This document shows positions 9,550 to 17,979 of a stretch of 64,000 nt of DNA, in pieces. Source of the stretch: Sinorhizobium alkalisoli (lineage in GTDB: Bacteria > Pseudomonadota > Alphaproteobacteria > Rhizobiales > Rhizobiaceae); the NCBI RefSeq assembly GCF_008932245.1, contig NZ_CP034909.1:248001-312000 (forward strand). The letters are read 5' to 3'. The notes below the pieces were generated by a model. That model made no database searches, was not told the DNA's origin, and saw nothing but the letters and a program-made list of their open reading frames with translations. Made by a program: the position numbers and the translations under genes. Numbering within the stretch: the first letter of the stretch is position 1; each line of letters starts with the position of its first letter.

Positions 9550-10661
9550 CGATCCGGGCATGCAAGTGGCTGTTGACCTTCGCCGTCGCCTTTGCGGCGA
9601 CGCTGACCTTCGCGCACGGCGCCTCGCGCATCAAGGACGTGGCTTCACTGCAGGCCGGGCGTGACAACCAGCTCATCGGCTATGGCCTCGTCGTCGGGCT
9701 CCAGGGGACGGGCGACAGCCTGCGGTCCTCGCCCTTCACGGAACAGTCGATCCGCGCGATGCTGCAAAATCTCGGCATCTCGACCCAAGGGGGCGAGTCG
9801 CGGACGCGCAACGTCGCTGCGGTCCTGGTAACGGCCACGCTGCCACCCTTTGCGAGCCCCGGCAGCCGTATCGACGTGACGGTCGGCTCGCTCGGCGACG
9901 CGACCTCGCTACGCGGCGGCACGCTGGTCATGACGTCGCTTTCCGGCGCCGACGGCCAGATTTACGCGGTCGCCCAAGGCTCGATCGTCGTGACCGGCTT
10001 CAACGCCCAGGGTGATGCCGCGAGCCTGTCGCAGGGTGTCACGACGGCTGGCCGCGTGCCGAACGGTGCCGTCATCGAGCGGGAATTGCCGGCGAAGTTC
10101 AAGGATGGCTTCAACCTCGTCCTGCAGTTGCGCAATCCGGATTTTTCCACGGCCGTCGGCATGGCTGCGGCGATCAACAACTACGCCGCGACGCAGTTCG
10201 GCGGACGCATCGCCGAGGCGCTCGACTCGCAGTCGGTGCTGGTCCAGAAGCCGAAAATGGCCGATCTCGCGCGCCTGATGGCCGATATCGAGAATCTCGT
10301 CATCGAAACCGACGTGCCGGCGCGTGTCGTCGTCAACGAGAGGACGGGCACGATCGTCATCGGCCAAGACGTCCGCGTTTCCGAGGTTGCGGTCAGCTAT
10401 GGCACGCTGACGGTGCAGGTGACCGAAACGCCGACGGTCGTGCAGCCGGCGCCCTTCTCGCGCGGCCAGACCGCCGTGGAGCCGAACACGACGATCGAGG
10501 CGCAGGCGGATGGCGGCACGGTGGCGATCCTCAACGGCTCCAGCCTGCGCTCGCTCGTGGCCGGTCTCAACAGCATCGGTGTCAAGCCGGATGGGATCAT
10601 CGCGATCCTCCAGAGCATCAAAACGGCGGGAGCCCTCCAGGCGGAGCTTGTGCTGCAATGA
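9546..10661 (+). CDS. flgI: Flagellar P-ring protein FlgI
   Basis: FlgI polymerises in the periplasm to form the peptidoglycan-level bushing for the rod. The 371-residue product begins with a Sec signal peptide (hydrophobic LLTFAVAFAATLTFAHGA, cut near residue 25), then the conserved SRIKDVASLQAGRDNQLIGY start of mature FlgI and the RDNPDF-type LQLRNPDFSTA region. The C-terminal stretch GVKPDGIIAILQSIKTAGAL is family-typical. It overlaps flgA upstream and motE downstream by four bases each. Confidence 0.95.
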   Translation: MTIRACKWLLTFAVAFAATLTFAHGASRIKDVASLQAGRDNQLIGYGLVVGLQGTGDSLRSSPFTEQSIRAMLQNLGISTQGGESRTRNVAAVLVTATLPPFASPGSRIDVTVGSLGDATSLRGGTLVMTSLSGADGQIYAVAQGSIVVTGFNAQGDAASLSQGVTTAGRVPNGAVIERELPAKFKDGFNLVLQLRNPDFSTAVGMAAAINNYAATQFGGRIAEALDSQSVLVQKPKMADLARLMADIENLVIETDVPARVVVNERTGTIVIGQDVRVSEVAVSYGTLTVQVTETPTVVQPAPFSRGQTAVEPNTTIEAQADGGTVAILNGSSLRSLVAGLNSIGVKPDGIIAILQSIKTAGALQAELVLQ

Positions 10662-11197
10662 CCGCAGATCTCTTCCATTTCATTCGCAAGTCACGGCGCT
10701 TGGCTTTTGGGTCGGCCTGCGGGGCGTTGATGCTCGCTATGCCGGGCGCCTTCGCCCAGGACGTCACGGCACCGCCCGCCGAAAACGCGACGGCGAACGA
10801 AATCCAGCAGTTCTGCACCAATATTGCCGATGCCGCGCGCGACCAGCGTTACCTGCTGCAGCGCAAGGACTTGGAAACGCTGAAAGTAAGCGTCGACGAG
10901 CGCATCTCGGTACTCGAACAACGCCGGGCCGAATATGAGGACTGGCTGAAGCGCCGCAACGATTTCCTCAAGCAGGCCGAGCTTGGTCTCGTCGACATCT
11001 ACAAGGCGATGAAGCCGGACGATGCCGCCGGCAAGCTCGAAATGGTGCGCCCGGAAATCGCCGCGGCGATCGTCATGAGGCTGCCGGCGCGCCAATCCTC
11101 GCTGATCCTCGGCGAGATGAGTGACGAAAAGGCGGCAGTGCTTACCAATATCATCTCCAGCGCCAGCGATCCGAACACCTCGAAGGAACCGTCATGA
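10658..11197 (+). CDS. motE: MotC-specific periplasmic chaperone MotE
   Basis: MotE is a rhizobial protein reported to fold and stabilise the periplasmic motor protein MotC. The 179-residue product has an N-terminal hydrophobic signal (SACGALMLAMPGAFA, cut near residue 34), then a coiled-coil part (residues 75-110, rich in Glu, Arg and Lys) and a MgtE-N-like end with AAAIVMRLPARQSSLILGEM. It lies between flgI and flgH with four-base overlaps on both sides, the same place as in S. meliloti, well away from its client motC at 19.9 kb. Confidence 0.85.
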   Translation: MTADLFHFIRKSRRLAFGSACGALMLAMPGAFAQDVTAPPAENATANEIQQFCTNIADAARDQRYLLQRKDLETLKVSVDERISVLEQRRAEYEDWLKRRNDFLKQAELGLVDIYKAMKPDDAAGKLEMVRPEIAAAIVMRLPARQSSLILGEMSDEKAAVLTNIISSASDPNTSKEPS

Positions 11198-11904
11198 GAA
11201 AGCAATTCACGGCCGTCCTGGCCGTCGGCCTCCTTGCGGGATGTCAGAGCCAGGCCTTCAAGGAGATCGGCCAGGCGCCATCGATGAGCCCGATCGGCAG
11301 CGGCCTGCAATACACCCAGACGCCGCAACTCGCCGCTTATCCGAAGCAGCCGCATCAGATCACCAACGGCTTTTCCCTTTGGAACGATCAACAGGCGGCG
11401 CTTTTCAAGGATGCGCGGGCGATCAATGTCGGCGACATCCTGACGGTCGATATCCGCATTGATGATAAGGCAAAATTCAGTAACGAGACCGACCGCAGCC
11501 GCACCAATTCCAGCGGCTTCAACCTCGGTGCCAGCGGCGAATCGCAAACGAGCGACTTCGGTTGGTCCGGCGATCTGGAATATGGCTCGAACACGAAGAC
11601 CCAAGGGGACGGCAAAACCGAGCGGTCCGAAAAGCTGCAACTGCTCGTCGCCGCGGTCGTCACAGGCGTCCTCGAGAACGGCAACCTTTTGATCAGCGGC
11701 TCGCAGGAAGTGCGCGTCAACCATGAACTGCGCATCCTCAATGTTGCGGGGATCGTCCGGCCACGGGATGTCGATGCCAACAACGTCATCTCCTATGACC
11801 GCATCGCCGAGGCGCGGATCTCCTATGGCGGCCGCGGCCGCCTGACCGAAGTGCAGCAGCCGCCCTATGGCCAGCAGGTGATGGATCTGATCTCGCCGAT
11901 CTGA
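11194..11904 (+). CDS. flgH: Flagellar L-ring lipoprotein FlgH
   Basis: FlgH forms the outer-membrane L ring. The 236-residue product has a lipoprotein signal peptide with lipobox LLAGC, the lipidated cysteine being residue 17. The mature part shows the FlgH features LFKDARAINVGDILTVDI and the C-terminal VRPRDVDANNVISYDRIAEARISYGG, described here in two pieces around residues 186-212. It overlaps motE by four bases; fliL follows after 41 bases. Confidence 0.95.
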   Translation: MRKQFTAVLAVGLLAGCQSQAFKEIGQAPSMSPIGSGLQYTQTPQLAAYPKQPHQITNGFSLWNDQQAALFKDARAINVGDILTVDIRIDDKAKFSNETDRSRTNSSGFNLGASGESQTSDFGWSGDLEYGSNTKTQGDGKTERSEKLQLLVAAVVTGVLENGNLLISGSQEVRVNHELRILNVAGIVRPRDVDANNVISYDRIAEARISYGGRGRLTEVQQPPYGQQVMDLISPI

Positions 11905-11945
11905 GTACCAGGTGTCGGGCGCCGGAACGATCGCAACGGAACGTC

Positions 11946-12437
11946 ATGATGGAAGAAACTGAAAACAAGCAGCCCCAATCTCCGTCAAAGATCATGACCA
12001 TCGTCGTCGTCGCGGTGCTGACGCTCGTGGCAGGCGGCGGAGGGTGGCTGGCCGGCGTCGCGCTTGCGCCGCCGCCCCCGGAGCCCGGGAAGACGGCCGA
12101 AATGTCGCCGGAGGCCACCGGCGCCGAGGGATTGCCGAAACTCGCCACCGAGGAGAACGGCATCGTTGAGCTCGAGCCGATCACGACGAACCTCGCCTAT
12201 CCTTCGGAGAACTGGATTCGCCTCGAAGTGGCTCTCCAGTTCAACGGCGCCCCCGACGTCGCGCTCGCGGAGGAAATCCACCAGGATATCGCGGCCTACC
12301 TGAAGACCGTATCGCTGCAGCAGATCCAGGGACCGCGCGGCTTTCAATATCTCCGGGATGACATCCAGGAGCGGGTTGACCTGCGCTCCGACGGGCGCGT
12401 AACGAATGTGATGTTCAGAACCTTCGTCATTCAATGA
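11946..12437 (+). CDS. fliL: Flagellar basal-body-associated protein FliL
   Basis: FliL is a single-pass inner-membrane protein that surrounds the stator and supports torque. The 163-residue product has a short cytoplasmic start (MMEETENKQPQSPSK), one membrane helix at about residues 17-40 (IMTIVVVAVLTLVAGGGGWLAGV), a Pro-rich linker, and a periplasmic stomatin-like domain with ENWIRLEVALQF and a C-terminal GRVTNVMFRTFVIQ. A second ATG is immediately next to the first. fliP starts seven bases after the stop. Confidence 0.92.
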   Translation: MMEETENKQPQSPSKIMTIVVVAVLTLVAGGGGWLAGVALAPPPPEPGKTAEMSPEATGAEGLPKLATEENGIVELEPITTNLAYPSENWIRLEVALQFNGAPDVALAEEIHQDIAAYLKTVSLQQIQGPRGFQYLRDDIQERVDLRSDGRVTNVMFRTFVIQ

Positions 12438-12444
12438 TTCGCTG

Positions 12445-13182
12445 ATGCTCCGGATTGCTGCGTTCATAGTCGCCATGATGGCGATGTCGGGAATTGCCGG
12501 GGCGCAGAGCTTCCCTGCCGATATCCTCAATACCCCCGTCGACGGTTCGGTGGCCTCCTGGATCATCCGCACGTTCGGCCTCTTGACCGTCCTTTCGGTG
12601 GCTCCGGGTATCCTGATCATGGTGACGAGCTTCCCGCGCTTCGTCATCGCTTTCGCGATCCTGCGTTCGGGCATGGGACTGGCGACGACGCCGTCGAACA
12701 TGATCATGGTGTCGCTGGCGCTGTTCATGACCTTCTATGTCATGGCGCCGACCTTCGACAGCGCATGGCGCACGGGTATCGATCCGCTGCTCAAGAACGA
12801 GATCACCGAAACCGAGGCGATGCCACGCGTCGCGGAGCCGTTCCGCAAGTTCATGCTCGCCAACACCCGCGACAAGGACCTGCAGCTCTTCATCGACATC
12901 GCGCGCGAGAAAGGCCAGACGGTCGTCGTCAACGACCAGGTGGATCTCCGCGCCGTCGTGCCCGCCTTCATGATCTCGGAAATCCGCCGCGGCTTCGAGA
13001 TCGGCTTCCTGATCATGCTGCCCTTCCTGGTGATCGACCTCATCGTCGCGACCATCACCATGGCCATGGGCATGATGATGCTGCCGCCGACGGCGATCTC
13101 GCTTCCCTTCAAGATCCTCTTCTTTGTGCTGATCGACGGCTGGAACCTGCTTATCGGGAGTTTGGTGCGCTCGTTTACGTGA
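12445..13182 (+). CDS. fliP: Flagellar export gate protein FliP
   Basis: FliP is the main subunit of the type III export channel, built with FliQ and FliR. The 245-residue product starts with a signal-like helix (IAAFIVAMMAMSGIAGA) and has four further membrane helices. Signature segments are SVAPGILIMVTSFPRFVIA, FMLANTRDKDLQLF, and the final FKILFFVLIDGWNLLIGSLV. fliQ, flhA and fliR are 16-18 kb downstream. It is the last gene before the flagellin genes. Confidence 0.96.
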   Translation: MLRIAAFIVAMMAMSGIAGAQSFPADILNTPVDGSVASWIIRTFGLLTVLSVAPGILIMVTSFPRFVIAFAILRSGMGLATTPSNMIMVSLALFMTFYVMAPTFDSAWRTGIDPLLKNEITETEAMPRVAEPFRKFMLANTRDKDLQLFIDIAREKGQTVVVNDQVDLRAVVPAFMISEIRRGFEIGFLIMLPFLVIDLIVATITMAMGMMMLPPTAISLPFKILFFVLIDGWNLLIGSLVRSFT

Positions 13183-13531
13183 GGGGGCCGTTGCCACCTC
13201 CACCTCATCCTTACAGGAAGCCACGGGGCGTCAGTGCCGCGAGTAGCCTTAATAAGCGGCTCCCTCGGCAGGACGGGCTGCCTCCCGGTCCCCGTAACAT
13301 TGCGTTAACCATAAGTTTTCACGCCTGATTAACCATAACGCGGTCCGCGCCTCTCCAGCTTCCCCCGATTAAGTACTTGGCAATGAATGGCTGCGAGTTT
13401 CGTCCTCACACGACGGGTTTGGCGTCCTTCACGAGTTGAGCGGAGCCGAGTGGCATGAGGCCGGATCGCCGTGACCGGTAACGAACTCCGGTATGTCCCC
13501 CCAATCCGTATTTCGTAAGGGACAAACGAAA
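13183..13531. promoter_or_regulatory. fliP-flaA intergenic region with two TTAACCAT half sites
   Basis: This 349-base stretch contains no convincing gene. It holds two TTAACCAT motifs, at 13305-13312 and 13329-13336, whose starts are 24 bases apart. TTAACCAT is the half site recognised by the alphaproteobacterial cell-cycle regulator CtrA. The flaA ribosome site (GTAAGGGAC) lies just before the ATG at 13532. The region must hold the flaA promoter, but no -35/-10 pair was assigned with confidence. Confidence 0.5.
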
Positions 13532-14701
13532 ATGACGAGCATTCTCACCAACACCTCCGCAATGGCCGCGCTGCAGACCCTGCGCTCGATTTCTTCCAGC
13601 ATGGAAGAAACGCAGGCTCACGTATCCTCCGGCCTGCGCGTCGGCTCCGCTTCCGACAACGCCGCCTACTGGTCGATCGCGACGACCATGCGTTCCGACA
13701 ACATGGCGCTCTCCGCCGTCCAGGACGCCCTCGGCCTCGGCGCCGCTAAGGTCGACACTGCTTATGCCGGTATGGAATCGGCCATCGAAGTCGTCAAAGA
13801 AATCAAGGCCAAGCTGACGGCCGCCACCGAAGACGGCGTCGACAAGGCTAAGATTCAGGAAGAAATCACCCAACTTCAGGACCAGCTCGTCAGCATCGCT
13901 GATGCCGCATCCTTCTCGGGCGAGAACTGGCTGCAGGCTGATCTGAGCTCGGGCACGGTGACGAAGAGTGTTGTTGCCTCCTTCGTTCGCGACGACTCCG
14001 GCAACGTCTCGGTCAAGAAGGTCAACTACGATCTGAGCACGACGAGCGTCCTCTTTGATACGGCCGGCGCCACCGGCATTCTTGATGCCGCCACGTCGAT
14101 CGAAGACGACAGCATCACCCTGAACATCAACGTCGATGGCGTCACGTCTGCCTATACCGTTACTGCATACACCACCGAAGACGTTATCGCCGACACCGGC
14201 AGCGTCTTCACGGGTGATTCCGCCACCGGCGGTGCGCTCAGCTACGTCAAGGTAGCTGATGACACCTGGGTCGCTGCCGTCGACCAGTCGACCGTCTCTA
14301 CGCAGGAAGTTGCATACAACGATGGCACGACGTCTTGGGCAGTCGACACGTCGGCTGCACCGGGTACTGTCACAACCGCATCCGTCTCTACGCTATCCAT
14401 CGACTCGAATACGACCAGCGGTCAGCTCGACCAGCTCATCCAGATGGTTGATGACGCCCTGACTTCCATGACCAGCGCCGCTGCCTCGCTTGGCTCGATC
14501 TCTTCGCGAATCGACATGCAGAGCGAATTCGTTTCCAATCTGAGCGACTCGATCGAATCCGGTATCGGCCGCCTCGTCGACGCCGACATGAACGAGGAAT
14601 CGACCCGCCTCAAGGCCCTGCAGACCCAGCAGCAGCTCGCCATCCAGGCCCTCTCGATCGCCAACTCCGACTCGCAGAACGTGCTTTCGCTGTTCCGCTA
14701 A
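13532..14701 (+). CDS. flaA: Flagellin FlaA, first of three
   Basis: Flagellin subunit of the helical filament. The 389-residue product has the D0/D1 N-terminal helix (MTSILTNTSAMAALQTL, GLRVGSASDNAAYWSIATT) and the C-terminal helix (ESTRLKALQTQQQLAIQAL...SLFR) that form the filament core, with a variable centre rich in Thr, Ser and Asp. The ATG at 13532 is preferred to one at 13493 because all three paralogues start MTSILTN. It is very similar to the next gene. By position it corresponds to S. meliloti flaA, whose product is the essential filament subunit. A strong hairpin follows the stop. Confidence 0.93.
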   Translation: MTSILTNTSAMAALQTLRSISSSMEETQAHVSSGLRVGSASDNAAYWSIATTMRSDNMALSAVQDALGLGAAKVDTAYAGMESAIEVVKEIKAKLTAATEDGVDKAKIQEEITQLQDQLVSIADAASFSGENWLQADLSSGTVTKSVVASFVRDDSGNVSVKKVNYDLSTTSVLFDTAGATGILDAATSIEDDSITLNINVDGVTSAYTVTAYTTEDVIADTGSVFTGDSATGGALSYVKVADDTWVAAVDQSTVSTQEVAYNDGTTSWAVDTSAAPGTVTTASVSTLSIDSNTTSGQLDQLIQMVDDALTSMTSAAASLGSISSRIDMQSEFVSNLSDSIESGIGRLVDADMNEESTRLKALQTQQQLAIQALSIANSDSQNVLSLFR

Positions 14702-14747
14702 TCGTCGCCGAGTGCGGGAGGCTGACCCGCGCAGACCGGCTTGCAGG

Positions 14748-14773
14748 GACCGCGCTCGGCAACGAGCGCGGTC
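14748..14773 (+). terminator. Terminator-like hairpin after flaA
   Basis: A perfect 11-base stem GACCGCGCTCG / CGAGCGCGGTC around a GCAA tetraloop, 46 bases after the flaA stop. The tract after the stem is only moderately T-rich, so it may act as terminator or mRNA 3' stabiliser. It separates the flaA transcript from the second flagellin gene, which has its own regulatory region. Confidence 0.8.
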
Positions 14774-14802
14774 TCCGCATTTCTGGATTTGCTTCAGTAT
14801 TC

Positions 14803-14871
14803 GTTAACCATATTGCGGTTAGATGGCATCATCGAAACGGCGGGTTTAGTCTTTTTTAACAAAGGCTTAAC
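14803..14871 (+). promoter_or_regulatory. Putative CtrA sites upstream of the second flagellin gene
   Basis: A TTAACCAT half site at 14804-14811 and a perfect gapped box TTAA-N7-TTAA at 14856-14870 (TTAACAAAGGCTTAA, followed by CC). The gapped form is the classical full CtrA site. The box lies about 80 bases before the ATG at 14949. Site identity is a motif match only; binding is inference. Confidence 0.55.
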
Positions 14872-14948
14872 CGGCATGATGCTGATCGCCGTTCCCGGTG
14901 CGACCCGGAATGTCCCTTTCCCAATCAGCCATCAAGGGGCACCATCCT

Positions 14949-16118
14949 ATGACTAGCATTTTGACCAATATCGCGGCCATGGCCGCGCTCCAGACCCTGC
15001 GCTCGATCGGATCCAACCTGGAAGAGACGCAGGCTCACGTATCCTCCGGCTTGCGCGTCGGCGAAGCCGCCGATAACGCCGCCTACTGGTCGATCGCGAC
15101 CACCATGCGCTCCGACAACATGGCGCTTTCGGCCGTCCAGGACGCGCTCGGCCTCGGCGCCGCCAAGGTCGATACGGCTTACGCCGGCATGGACTCTGCC
15201 ATCGAAGTCGTCAAGGAAATCAAGGCCAAGCTCGTTGCCGCCACCGAAGACGGCGTCGACAAGGACAAGATCCAGGAAGAAATCGCTCAGCTTCAGGACC
15301 AACTTGTCAGTATCTCCGAAGCAGCTTCTTTCTCCGGCGAAAACTGGCTGCAGACTGACCTGAGCTCCGGTACGGTTACGAAGAGCATCGTCGCCTCTTT
15401 CGTTCGCGACGACTCGGGCAATGTTTCGGTCAAGAAGGTCGACTACGATCTGAGCGCATCGACGGTTCTTTTCGACACTGTCGGCGACACCGCCATTCTC
15501 GACACCCTCACTTCGATCGAAGACGACAGCATCACGCTGAACATCAATGTCGGTGGCGTTACGTCTGCCTACACGGTCGCTGCGTACACGATCGAAGACG
15601 TTATCGCCGACACCGGCAGCGTCTTCACCGGTAACTCTGCCACCGGCGGCGCGCTCAGCTATGTCAAGGTCGCTGACGACGTTTGGGTTGCCGCCGTCGA
15701 CCAGTCGGGCGTCGCCACGCAGGAAGTTGCATACGACGACGGCACGACGTCTTGGGCAGTCGATACAACCGCCGTGCCGGGCACGGTCACAACCGCATCC
15801 GTTTCTACGCTCTCCATCGACTCGAGCACGACCAACGGGCAACTCGACCAGCTCATCCAGATGGTCGATGACGCGCTTGAGGCTATGACCAGTGCCGCCG
15901 CAGACCTCGGCTCGATCGGTATGCGTATTGATCTGCAGGAAGAATTCGTATCGAATCTGACCGACTCGATCGACTCGGGCGTGGGCCGCCTGGTCGATGC
16001 CGACATGAACGAGGAATCGACCCGCCTGAAGGCCCTGCAGACGCAGCAGCAGCTCGCGATCCAGGCCCTGTCAATCGCCAACACCTCTTCGGAAAACATC
16101 CTCACACTCTTCCGCTAA
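14949..16118 (+). CDS. flaB: Flagellin, second of three (FlaB/FlaD type)
   Basis: Flagellin of 389 residues, exactly the length of FlaA and differing mainly by scattered substitutions. The N-terminal (MTSILTNIAAMAALQTL) and C-terminal core helices (STRLKALQTQQQLAIQAL) are intact. The ATG at 14949 is chosen over 14898 by alignment with its paralogues and the AAGGGG site before it. By order it is FlaB, but one of the S. meliloti flaB/flaD pair has no counterpart here, so it could equally be called FlaD. Secondary flagellins mix with FlaA to make the rigid complex filament of rhizobia. Confidence 0.85.
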   Translation: MTSILTNIAAMAALQTLRSIGSNLEETQAHVSSGLRVGEAADNAAYWSIATTMRSDNMALSAVQDALGLGAAKVDTAYAGMDSAIEVVKEIKAKLVAATEDGVDKDKIQEEIAQLQDQLVSISEAASFSGENWLQTDLSSGTVTKSIVASFVRDDSGNVSVKKVDYDLSASTVLFDTVGDTAILDTLTSIEDDSITLNINVGGVTSAYTVAAYTIEDVIADTGSVFTGNSATGGALSYVKVADDVWVAAVDQSGVATQEVAYDDGTTSWAVDTTAVPGTVTTASVSTLSIDSSTTNGQLDQLIQMVDDALEAMTSAAADLGSIGMRIDLQEEFVSNLTDSIDSGVGRLVDADMNEESTRLKALQTQQQLAIQALSIANTSSENILTLFR

Positions 16119-16158
16119 TCGGATCAGGCATCGGGATAGATTCCCTCTCATCGAAATC

Positions 16159-16190
16159 GAAACCGCGCTTCGCAAGAGGCGCGGTTTCTT
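16159..16190 (+). terminator. Terminator after the second flagellin gene
   Basis: A ten-base stem GAAACCGCGC / GCGCGGTTTC (16159-16168 and 16179-16188), followed by TTGTGTTG, starts 41 bases after the stop codon. It resembles a factor-independent terminator and ends the second flagellin transcript. Confidence 0.78.
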
Positions 16191-16273
16191 GTGTTGCAGC
16201 AAAGGGCATGCGCCAGTCCGTCGCCCCCGTCGGCTCTTTACACGTTCGCCCCTTAACCCATTCTTCATGCATC

Positions 16274-16322
16274 CTAACCATCCATTAATCGCGTTAACCA
16301 TTTGTTAACCATTGCCCATTAA
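16274..16322 (+). promoter_or_regulatory. Cluster of putative CtrA sites upstream of flaC
   Basis: Within 49 bases there are a perfect TTAA-N7-TTAA box (16294-16308, TTAACCATTTGTTAA) whose two halves are both TTAACCAT, a CTAACCAT variant at 16274-16281, and two more TTAA tetramers at 16285 and 16319. This is the densest such cluster in the window. It lies about 130 bases before the flaC ATG. Confidence 0.6.
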
Positions 16323-16441
16323 CGCTTTGTTAGGGACGACGGTCTGGCCGCCCAGGGCAAAAAGGCGCCAGCGCGCATGACGCCGCACCGTCGTCGTCGG
16401 CGCTTGGCCGGATGCTCCTTTCCCCTACAGGGCAAACACCA

Positions 16442-17407
16442 ATGACCAGTATTTTGACCAATCCAGCCGCCATGGCTGCATTGCAGACCCTGCGCGCGAT
16501 CAACAGAAATCTCGAAGTGACCCAGGCCCGGATTTCCTCCGGCTACCGCGTCGAAACGGCGGCCGACAACGCCGGCTACTGGTCGATCGCGACGACCATG
16601 CGTTCCGATAATTCGGCCCTCGACACCGTTCATGACGCGCTCGGCCTGGGTGCCGCCAAGGTCGACACCTTCTATGCAGGGCTCGACACCGTCGTGGAGG
16701 TCATGAGCGAGATCAAGGCCAAGCTCGTCGCGGCGCAGGAGCCGGGCGTCGACAAGGACAAGATCAACTCGGAGATGACCCAGCTGAAAAGTCAGCTGGT
16801 TTCGGCCGCCCAGTCTGCCTCCTTCTCCGGCGAGAACTGGCTCTACAACGACGCGACGGCGGCAATCGGCACGAAATCGGTTGTCGCCTCGTTCAACCGC
16901 AGCGCCGACGGCAGCGTTACGGTTGCGAAGCTCGACTACGACACGTCCACATCCGTTCTCGTGGATGTCGAAGATGCAAGTCGTGGGATGCTCACCAAGG
17001 CGGTGGACGCGGATGCGCTCGATCCGGACACGACCGGCACGGCGCGCGAATATTACCTGCTCGCGGTCGGGACAATCCCCACGGGCGCTACTGAAATCGC
17101 GATCGATGATTCGACGACGGACGACGAACTGACGGACATGCTCCGCGTCGTTGACGATCTGATCCAGCAGCTGACCGATTCCGCCTCGACGCTCGGGGCG
17201 ATCACCAAGCGCATCGAAATGCAGGAAGGTTTCGTGGCCAATCTGATGGACGTGATCGACAAGGGTGTCGGCCGTCTCGTCGATGCCGACATGAACGAGG
17301 AATCGACCCGGCTGAAGGCGCTGCAGACGCAGCAGCAGCTCGGCATCCAGTCGCTCTCGATCGCCAATACCAACTCGGAGAACATACTGCGCCTGTTCCA
17401 GCAGTAG
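16442..17407 (+). CDS. flaC: Flagellin FlaC, short form
   Basis: A 321-residue flagellin, about 70 residues shorter than the two upstream copies because the variable centre is reduced. It keeps the core ends (MTSILTNPAAMAALQTL, SGYRVETAADNAGYWSIATT, and STRLKALQTQQQLGIQSL) but is clearly diverged in between. Length and position match S. meliloti FlaC. The ATG at 16442 is preferred over 16412 by alignment with the other flagellins. Minor flagellins of this type contribute to complex-filament structure. Confidence 0.9.
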   Translation: MTSILTNPAAMAALQTLRAINRNLEVTQARISSGYRVETAADNAGYWSIATTMRSDNSALDTVHDALGLGAAKVDTFYAGLDTVVEVMSEIKAKLVAAQEPGVDKDKINSEMTQLKSQLVSAAQSASFSGENWLYNDATAAIGTKSVVASFNRSADGSVTVAKLDYDTSTSVLVDVEDASRGMLTKAVDADALDPDTTGTAREYYLLAVGTIPTGATEIAIDDSTTDDELTDMLRVVDDLIQQLTDSASTLGAITKRIEMQEGFVANLMDVIDKGVGRLVDADMNEESTRLKALQTQQQLGIQSLSIANTNSENILRLFQQ

Positions 17408-17429
17408 GGGGTGTGACGAGGGGAGAAGG

Positions 17430-17469
17430 CAAGGCCCCTCCCCAACCCCTCCCCACAAGGGGGAGGGGC
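17430..17469 (+). repeat. GC-rich palindromic repeat, copy 1
   Basis: A 40-base element whose right part is itself a hairpin: CCCCTCCCC (17445-17453), loop ACAA plus one G, GGGGAGGGG (17459-17467). A second copy in reverse orientation lies at 17554-17592. Similar CCCCTCCCC/GGGGAGGGG elements are scattered in many rhizobial genomes. It may also terminate flaC transcription. Confidence 0.75.
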
Positions 17470-17553
17470 TTCATCGGCCGCTCCCGCTTCGTTCCTCTCC
17501 GCCGTTGCTGCTGGGAGAGAGGCTGAATGAAGCTGAGGGCGTGGCAAACTCCT

Positions 17554-17592
17554 GCCCCTCCCCCTTGTGGGGAGGGGTTGGGGAGGGGTCTT
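17554..17592 (-). repeat. GC-rich palindromic repeat, copy 2 (inverted)
   Basis: Reverse complement of the element at 17430-17469 with one base changed near its end. The two copies are separated by 84 bases and could pair into a long stem in RNA or single-stranded DNA. Confidence 0.75.
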
Positions 17593-17979
17593 GCACAGGC
17601 CTCAACCCCGAACCTGATTCCAGCCCTTCCTTCCGCCGTGCCGCCGGTCATCGGCGCGGCGGGAGCCGGTTGGGCCGCGCTATTGCCCTGGCGCGGTCCA
17701 ACACCTTCATTTTCGCACAAGTTTGACCGGATAGCCTTTCCTCGCATCGGATGCTTGCCGGCCAAGATGGTTTTGCGCCGCCGCGGGCATCGGTCAGCCT
17801 GGGTACGCCCCGGCGTGCCGATGCTGATCGAGAATGTTGGTCCTGTCGCTGTCTCGGGCGATCGGGACCGAAGGAGACATTTAAAACGTGTCATGCTCAT
17901 TGGATTTCCGGGCCATGAGGCAGCCTCTGCCGGACCGGCGGTGCGCGTCGGCTTTCGCGTGCGGGCAGGGGAGGCGCCC

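Larger units (their letters stand above)
17408..17979. other. flaC to FliH-like gene gap: inverted repeat pair and unexplained open frame
   Basis: This 572-base gap contains two inverted copies of a CCCCTCCCC-type hairpin (listed separately). From 17527 to 17979 the frame of the next gene stays open for 151 codons, but that stretch has an atypical Pro- and Gly-rich translation running through the repeat, so it is not taken as coding. An in-frame ATG at 17893 is a possible alternative start for the next gene. Confidence 0.55.

Noticed and set aside
17430..17592. Inverted repeats considered as ends of an insertion sequence
   Set aside because: Only 84 bases separate them and there is no transposase frame or target duplication. 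They look like dispersed hairpin elements.
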